From NCBI GenBank assembly GCA_963573385.1, contig CAUYLG010063031.1, positions 81,351-145,350 on the forward strand: a stretch of 64,000 nucleotides of DNA, in the 5' to 3' direction. This stretch comes from Cacajao melanocephalus. Lineage: Eukaryota; Chordata; Mammalia; Primates; Pitheciidae. Below are positions 63,834 to 64,000 of this stretch, piece by piece; position 1 is the stretch's first letter, and each line of letters starts with the position of its first letter. Made by a program: the position numbers and the translations under genes. The notes beneath the pieces were generated by a model, which did no database searches, was not told the DNA's origin, and saw only the letters and a program-made list of their open reading frames with translations.

Positions 63834-64000
63834 ATGCAGAGCTCGCTGACCCGAGCCAGCGTGGGAGAGGTGGGAAGCGCCGCGGAGCCGCGCCCCGGAG
63901 CCGCGCCCCGGAGCCGCGCCCCGGAGCCGCGCCCCGGAGCCGCGCCCCGGAGCCGCGCCCCGGAGCCGCGCCCCGGAGCCGCGCCCCGGAGCCGCGCCCC
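63834..64000 (+). other. Open frame starting at an ATG in the CpG island, runs off the window
   Basis: From the ATG at 63834 the frame stays open for 55 codons to the end (start MQSSLTRASVGEVGS). Because 13 is not a multiple of 3, the 13-bp repeats would be read in all three frames in turn, giving a 13-residue period rich in Pro, Arg, Ala and Glu (EPRPGAAPRSRAP). The start context is weak (C at -3, C at +4). It could be the beginning of a coding exon, a 5' UTR or nothing. I do not recognise the product. Confidence 0.2.
63884..64000. repeat. 13-bp GC-rich minisatellite, nine perfect copies
   Basis: The unit GGAGCCGCGCCCC repeats from 63884 to the last base with no mismatch (117 bp, exactly nine units). 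Each unit holds three CpGs. The array is cut by the window end, so total length is unknown. It lies inside the CpG island. Confidence 0.98.

Larger units (their letters stand above)
63590..64000. promoter_or_regulatory. CpG island, probable promoter (edge of an off-window gene)
   Basis: Composition changes sharply from A+T-rich to strongly G+C- and CpG-rich near 63597. Visible sites include an E2F-like GGCGGGAAA at 63646-63654, overlapping GC boxes TGGGGCGGGGCGGGA at 63681-63695 that could bind SP/KLF factors, and CCAAT at 63831-63835. No TATA box is evident, which suits a dispersed CpG-island promoter. Both strands have overlapping open frames (116 codons minus, 68 codons plus), the usual effect of high G+C. 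Direction of transcription cannot be told from this side. The island continues past the window end. Confidence 0.8.

Noticed and set aside
63484..63834. 116-codon minus frame in the CpG island
   Set aside because: Overlaps an opposite frame; high G+C explains openness, and half of it lies in A+T-rich flank without a credible start.

Overview
This window reads as nuclear DNA from a catarrhine primate, most likely human. It carries about fourteen Alu elements or fragments on both strands (old J-like to younger S/Y-like, several with clear target-site duplications), degraded L1 pieces, MaLR and ERV long terminal repeats, MIR, and many CA/TA microsatellites in an A+T-rich background. I see no intact protein-coding gene. 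Almost every open frame is a chance frame in unique DNA or a translation of an Alu, L1 or microsatellite.

Layout: 1-3827 is A+T-rich DNA with a minus-strand MaLR LTR (274-684) and an AluJ-like element (1053-1362). 3828-6400 is a processed pseudogene of the transcription factor SP3. It has lost its 5' half, carries frameshifts and a nonsense codon, has a foreign-looking GC-rich head, and is followed by an internal Alu scrap. 6.5-11.3 kb is mostly unassigned, with one MIR. 11.3-15.7 kb is a cluster of ERV LTRs, including two members of one family in opposite orientation and an Alu whose central linker has become a TC/TA/CA array. 15.7-19.5 kb is an old minus-strand L1 that received a Tc1/mariner-like element (itself split by a MaLR LTR) and later an ERV LTR. 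A long A+T-rich palindrome follows at 19523-19700.

20-26 kb is mostly unassigned, with an AluJ and a 184-bp tandem duplication. 26-31.4 kb is old L1 sequence broken by an LTR and three Alus. 34-41 kb holds an Alu, an Alu monomer, a MaLR LTR, a 5'-truncated ERVL provirus remnant with its 3' MLT2-type LTR, and an LTR-like segment next to a 25-bp-arm hairpin. 41.2-42.4 kb holds two further LTR-like elements in opposite orientation. 44.5-52.6 kb is again mainly L1 with Alus and a MaLR LTR. 52.6-63.5 kb has a MLT1-type LTR, an AluY-like element, a dispersed 119-bp duplication and nested L1s.

The only part that looks functional is the right edge. From about 63590 the composition switches abruptly to CpG-rich DNA with GC boxes and an E2F-like site. 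It ends in nine perfect copies of a 13-bp GC-rich repeat that run off the window. I read this as the edge of a CpG-island promoter of a gene lying mostly outside. I found no evidence for a new multi-gene system. The best leads are the GC-rich 13-mer array, the A+T-rich palindrome, the chimeric head of the SP3 pseudogene and the two local duplications. Repeat family names are from memory of consensus sequences and were not checked against a library.
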